Of a stretch of DNA of 8,280 nucleotides, positions 6,377 to 8,280 are shown piece by piece. A program made the position numbers and the translations under genes. The DNA comes from Bacillota bacterium (GTDB taxonomy: Bacteria > Bacillota > Clostridia > Peptostreptococcales > Thermotaleaceae). Position 1 is the stretch's first letter; the number at the start of each line of letters is the position of its first letter. The DNA lies in the NCBI GenBank assembly GCA_023623095.1, contig JAMNXX010000010.1, positions 1 to 8,280 of the forward strand, in the 5' to 3' direction. Under the pieces are notes generated by a model, which was not told the origin of the DNA, did no database searches, and was given only the letters and a program-made list of their open reading frames with translations.

Positions 6377-6503
6377 GTTTCTATATTTAGCAGTATATTA
6401 AATCGATTTATGATGCATCCATTCTATAGACCGCAATTCGCTGCGCAGAAATTGAGATCCCTTATTTTTATAGAAAGGGATAAAAGACCAATCATTTGAA
6501 AAA
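6377..6503 (+). other. AT-rich intergenic stretch, no gene recognised
   Basis: No ORF with a ribosome site was found on either strand. A short hairpin exists (ATCCCTT at 6457-6463 with AAGGGAT at 6475-6481), but no T-run follows it on either strand, so it is not called as a terminator. An 8-base palindrome CTGCGCAG is also present. No known riboswitch was recognised. Confidence 0.5.
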
Positions 6504-6532
6504 TTGAATAACGAAAAGAAAAGGCTTAAAAT
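6504..6532 (+). promoter_or_regulatory. sigma-A-type promoter of the DUF4236 gene
   Basis: TTGAAT (6504-6509) and TAAAAT (6527-6532) with an ideal 17-base spacer; each box is close to consensus. The start would be near 6539, giving a leader of about 70 bases ending in the AGGAGG ribosome site (6596-6601). Confidence 0.6.
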
Positions 6533-6609
6533 AAAAGGGAACAGCTATTTTTGTTTAAATGAGAAAGCGGAATCAGAGCGTTTATCAATAGAAAGAGGAG
6601 GGTTATGAT

Positions 6610-7713
6610 ATGGGACTTCGGATGCGAAAAAGCATAAAAATAGCAAAAGGTGTCAGGCTCAACCTTGGAAAGACAGGAGTAAGCTTAAGTTTTGGAACGA
6701 GAGGCTTAAGGCATACCATCCACTCCAGCGGCAAAAGGACTTCTTCTATCGGCATCCCAGGAACAGGGATTTCTTATGTATCGACATCCGGAGGAGGGAA
6801 GCGAAAATACAGCTCTCCTGCCTATATCAAAAGACAGCAGATTCAAAAGCAAAAAGAACAGGCGCGATTAGATGAAATCCAGAAAAATGCGCTGCTTGTA
6901 GAAGAATATAATAATTGGATAGAAATGCTTCGGGGAATTCATAAAGAATGCGATGAATTTGTAGATTGGGAACATATTTATTCACAAAAAGAGCCTTTCG
7001 ATCCCCAAGGCATTGGGCCGAAACAAGCAAAAGCAATTGCAGATTTTGAAAATTATCGCCCTGCTTTTTTTGAAAGGATCCTAAAATCTTCAGCGGAAAA
7101 GAAGAAACGGCAGCTTCAGCAGGCGATCGAAGCAGCAGCAAAAGAAGATGCAGCGGATTACGAAGAATGGAAGAACTTACACAGGTTGGCAGAGCGCGTC
7201 TTAAAGGGGGATATCGATGCATATTTTGAAGTGATCCATGAAATGAATCCATTGGATGATTTATTGGAATTTGGGAGCGATTTTGAATTTGGTACAGAAG
7301 ATCCCAAAGTTATGGAAGTAGAATTCAATGTAAAGTCAGATGCTATTGTTCCTGATTATTCTCTCAGCCTTACCAAAACAGGCAAATTATCGAAGAAAGC
7401 CCTTACGAAAACTGCATATTATCAGATCGTGCAGGATTATGTTTGTAGTTGTGCGATACGAATTGCAAGGGATTTGTTTGCGCTGCTTCCTCTCAATACA
7501 GTTGTCGTTCATGCTGTGGAAGACAGATTGAATACCGCAACAGGACATACAGAAGAAGTAACGGTTCTGTCGGTGGTTTTTCCGCGCGATGTGCTTAACG
7601 GACTTAATTTTGAGTTTATCGATCCGTCTGATGCGATGAACAATTTCAGGCATCAGATGAAGTTTATGAAAACCAGTGGATTCAAACCCGTGGAAAGGAT
7701 TATGGATTATTAA
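6610..7713 (+). CDS. DUF4236 domain-containing protein
   Basis: A 367-residue protein of unknown function. Residues 1-56 form the DUF4236 domain, recognised by MGLRMRKSIKIAKGVRLNLG, KTGVSLSFGTRG and the closing GIPGTGISY; this matches the family start exactly and supports the ATG at 6610, which has AGGAGG eight bases upstream. Residues 70-110 and 155-200 are charged and helix-forming, probably coiled coil. Residues 240-360 make a separate C-terminal domain with predicted strands and helices (SLTKTGKLSKKALTKTAYYQ, YVCSCAIRIARDLFALLP, TGHTEEVTVLSVVFPRD), which from memory resembles a region seen in other DUF4236 proteins; its role is not known to me. No signal peptide or membrane segment, so probably cytoplasmic. 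It has its own promoter and no clear terminator. Its neighbours share no obvious pathway with it. Confidence 0.85.
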   Translation: MGLRMRKSIKIAKGVRLNLGKTGVSLSFGTRGLRHTIHSSGKRTSSIGIPGTGISYVSTSGGGKRKYSSPAYIKRQQIQKQKEQARLDEIQKNALLVEEYNNWIEMLRGIHKECDEFVDWEHIYSQKEPFDPQGIGPKQAKAIADFENYRPAFFERILKSSAEKKKRQLQQAIEAAAKEDAADYEEWKNLHRLAERVLKGDIDAYFEVIHEMNPLDDLLEFGSDFEFGTEDPKVMEVEFNVKSDAIVPDYSLSLTKTGKLSKKALTKTAYYQIVQDYVCSCAIRIARDLFALLPLNTVVVHAVEDRLNTATGHTEEVTVLSVVFPRDVLNGLNFEFIDPSDAMNNFRHQMKFMKTSGFKPVERIMDY

Positions 7714-7786
7714 ACAAAACAGATATGAGAAATGGTGTGGGAAAATGTTTCTACAGCGATAAGATATCAAATCCTAAGTAAAGCAC

Positions 7787-7816
7787 AGATATTCAGATGA
7801 ATATTTGCAAATACTA
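7787..7816 (+). promoter_or_regulatory. possible sigma-G (forespore) promoter of splB
   Basis: AGATA (7787-7791) and AATACTA (7810-7816) with an 18-base spacer resemble the sigma-G pattern (about G.ATA and CATACTA; the -10-like box matches 6 of 7). B. subtilis spl genes are known to be sigma-G dependent. An inverted repeat ATATTC-agat-GAATAT (7789-7804) overlaps the site. The call rests on weak sequence matches plus the expected biology. Confidence 0.35.
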
Positions 7817-7848
7817 TCGATATCCAATGCTTTTTAAAATATTACACT

Positions 7849-7895
7849 GGAAAGGAGTTCCCAAAACCAGCGGCACACTGGTTGAGAGAGAACCA
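7849..7895 (+). promoter_or_regulatory. structured leader before splB with a displaced ribosome-site-like sequence
   Basis: AAAGGAG at 7851-7857 is a good ribosome site but lies 40 bases before the splB ATG, with no ATG or GTG at a usual distance; just before the ATG only a weak GAGAGAGA occurs (7884-7891). AACCAG (7865-7870) can pair with CTGGTT (7878-7883). The strand TGGTT (7879-7883) can instead pair with AACCA (7891-7895), which places GAGAGAG in the loop. GGAA/TTCC (7849-7852 with 7858-7861) can enclose the upstream site. These are alternative folds seen by eye, not computed. Confidence 0.4.
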
Positions 7896-7897
7896 AT

Positions 7898-8280
7898 ATG
7901 TTCAGGCCAAAAAGAATTATATTTGAGAAAGATTCATTGAATTACGATATCGCCCAAAACATTTTCCGCAGATTTCAACATGATGGGGATGTGGAAATCA
8001 TCCAATTGAGTTCTAATCGGATCAAAACTCACATCCCAGGAGTAGATCTATTTTCCCAATACCGGGAAGGGAAAAAAACCTTGGTGGTAGGAATTAAAAA
8101 AAGTTTAAAATTTCAATCTTGTAAACCTTCAGCACATTATCAGCTTCCATTAGTATCTGGTTGTATGGGACAGTGTGAATATTGTTATTTAAACACGAGA
8201 TTAGGAGATAGGCCGTTCGTAAAAGTTCATGTCAATGTAGACGATATCCTAAATCAGGCTTGGAAATACATTGATGCCCG
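7898..8280 (+). CDS. splB: spore photoproduct lyase, N-terminal part (3' end outside window)
   Basis: The first 127 codons of SplB, the radical SAM enzyme that reverses the spore photoproduct (5-thyminyl-5,6-dihydrothymine) in DNA of germinating spores exposed to UV. The radical SAM cysteines are in CMGQCEYCYL: Cys89, Cys93 and Cys96, one residue off B. subtilis SplB Cys90/94/97, and they ligate the 4Fe-4S cluster. Flanking conserved segments are IPG (46-48), TLVVGIKKSLKFQSCKPSA (61-79) and the region after the cysteines with FVKVHVNVDDIL. The catalytic Cys near residue 140 lies beyond the window. A stop codon in frame at 7883-7885 leaves ATG 7898 as the only start. No splA-like ORF is found in the 184 bases upstream, unlike the B. 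subtilis splAB layout. Its presence indicates a spore-former. Confidence 0.95.
   Translation, partial: MFRPKRIIFEKDSLNYDIAQNIFRRFQHDGDVEIIQLSSNRIKTHIPGVDLFSQYREGKKTLVVGIKKSLKFQSCKPSAHYQLPLVSGCMGQCEYCYLNTRLGDRPFVKVHVNVDDILNQAWKYIDA

Noticed and set aside
6457..6481. Hairpin ATCCCTT / AAGGGAT as a terminator
   Set aside because: Only seven pairs with an 11-base loop and no T-run on either strand.
7725..7781. 18-codon ORF between the DUF4236 gene and splB
   Set aside because: No ribosome site, very short, and no link to SplA or any other family.
1..8280. CRISPR array, insertion sequence, phage genes, tRNA or rRNA
   Set aside because: No regularly spaced repeats, transposase-like ORFs, terminal inverted repeats or tRNA-type folds were seen on either strand.

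Overview
The window looks like a chromosomal stretch from a low-GC, spore-forming, anaerobic-type Firmicute, most likely a member of the Clostridia. The evidence is strong AGGAGG-type ribosome sites, AT-rich intergenic DNA, an S-box (SAM-I) riboswitch, a spore photoproduct lyase gene and a possible Spo0E-like small protein. This is inference from gene content; no rRNA or other marker is present to fix the genus.

Layout, left to right. (1) 1-989, plus strand: the 3' part of a saccharopine-dehydrogenase-family oxidoreductase, closed by a near-perfect intrinsic terminator. (2) 1132-2849, plus strand: recX (RecA modulator), nagB (glucosamine-6-phosphate deaminase) and a 48-codon ORF with a good ribosome site that resembles Spo0E-type aspartyl phosphatases but lacks their usual motif. 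(3) 2916-3026: two back-to-back hairpin terminators separating the plus-strand genes from a minus-strand operon. (4) 3042-5803, minus strand: a complete methionine ABC importer operon, metN-metI-metQ. It is read from a leader at about 5635-5803 that carries a full SAM-I riboswitch with its terminator and an overlapping antiterminator. metN starts with TTG, metN and metI overlap by ATGA, and metI and metQ are 14 bases apart. (5) 5884-6376, plus strand: a divergent promoter and a YerC/YecD-type TrpR-like regulator, ending in a long hairpin. (6) 6504-7713, plus strand: a DUF4236 protein with a coiled-coil middle and a conserved-looking C-terminal domain of unknown role, under its own promoter. 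(7) 7787-8280, plus strand: the start of splB (spore photoproduct lyase), cut by the window edge, behind a possible sigma-G promoter and a structured leader.

How the genes work together: metNIQ and its riboswitch form one self-contained unit in which high SAM terminates transcription and low SAM permits methionine uptake. The other genes appear to be single-gene transcription units with their own promoters or terminators. splB fits a spore-former. No mobile element, CRISPR array, tRNA or rRNA was seen. Most of the window is ordinary housekeeping DNA. The points most worth a second look are the divergent Spo0E-like ORF, the DUF4236 protein, the splB leader and the duplicated motif upstream of the metN riboswitch.
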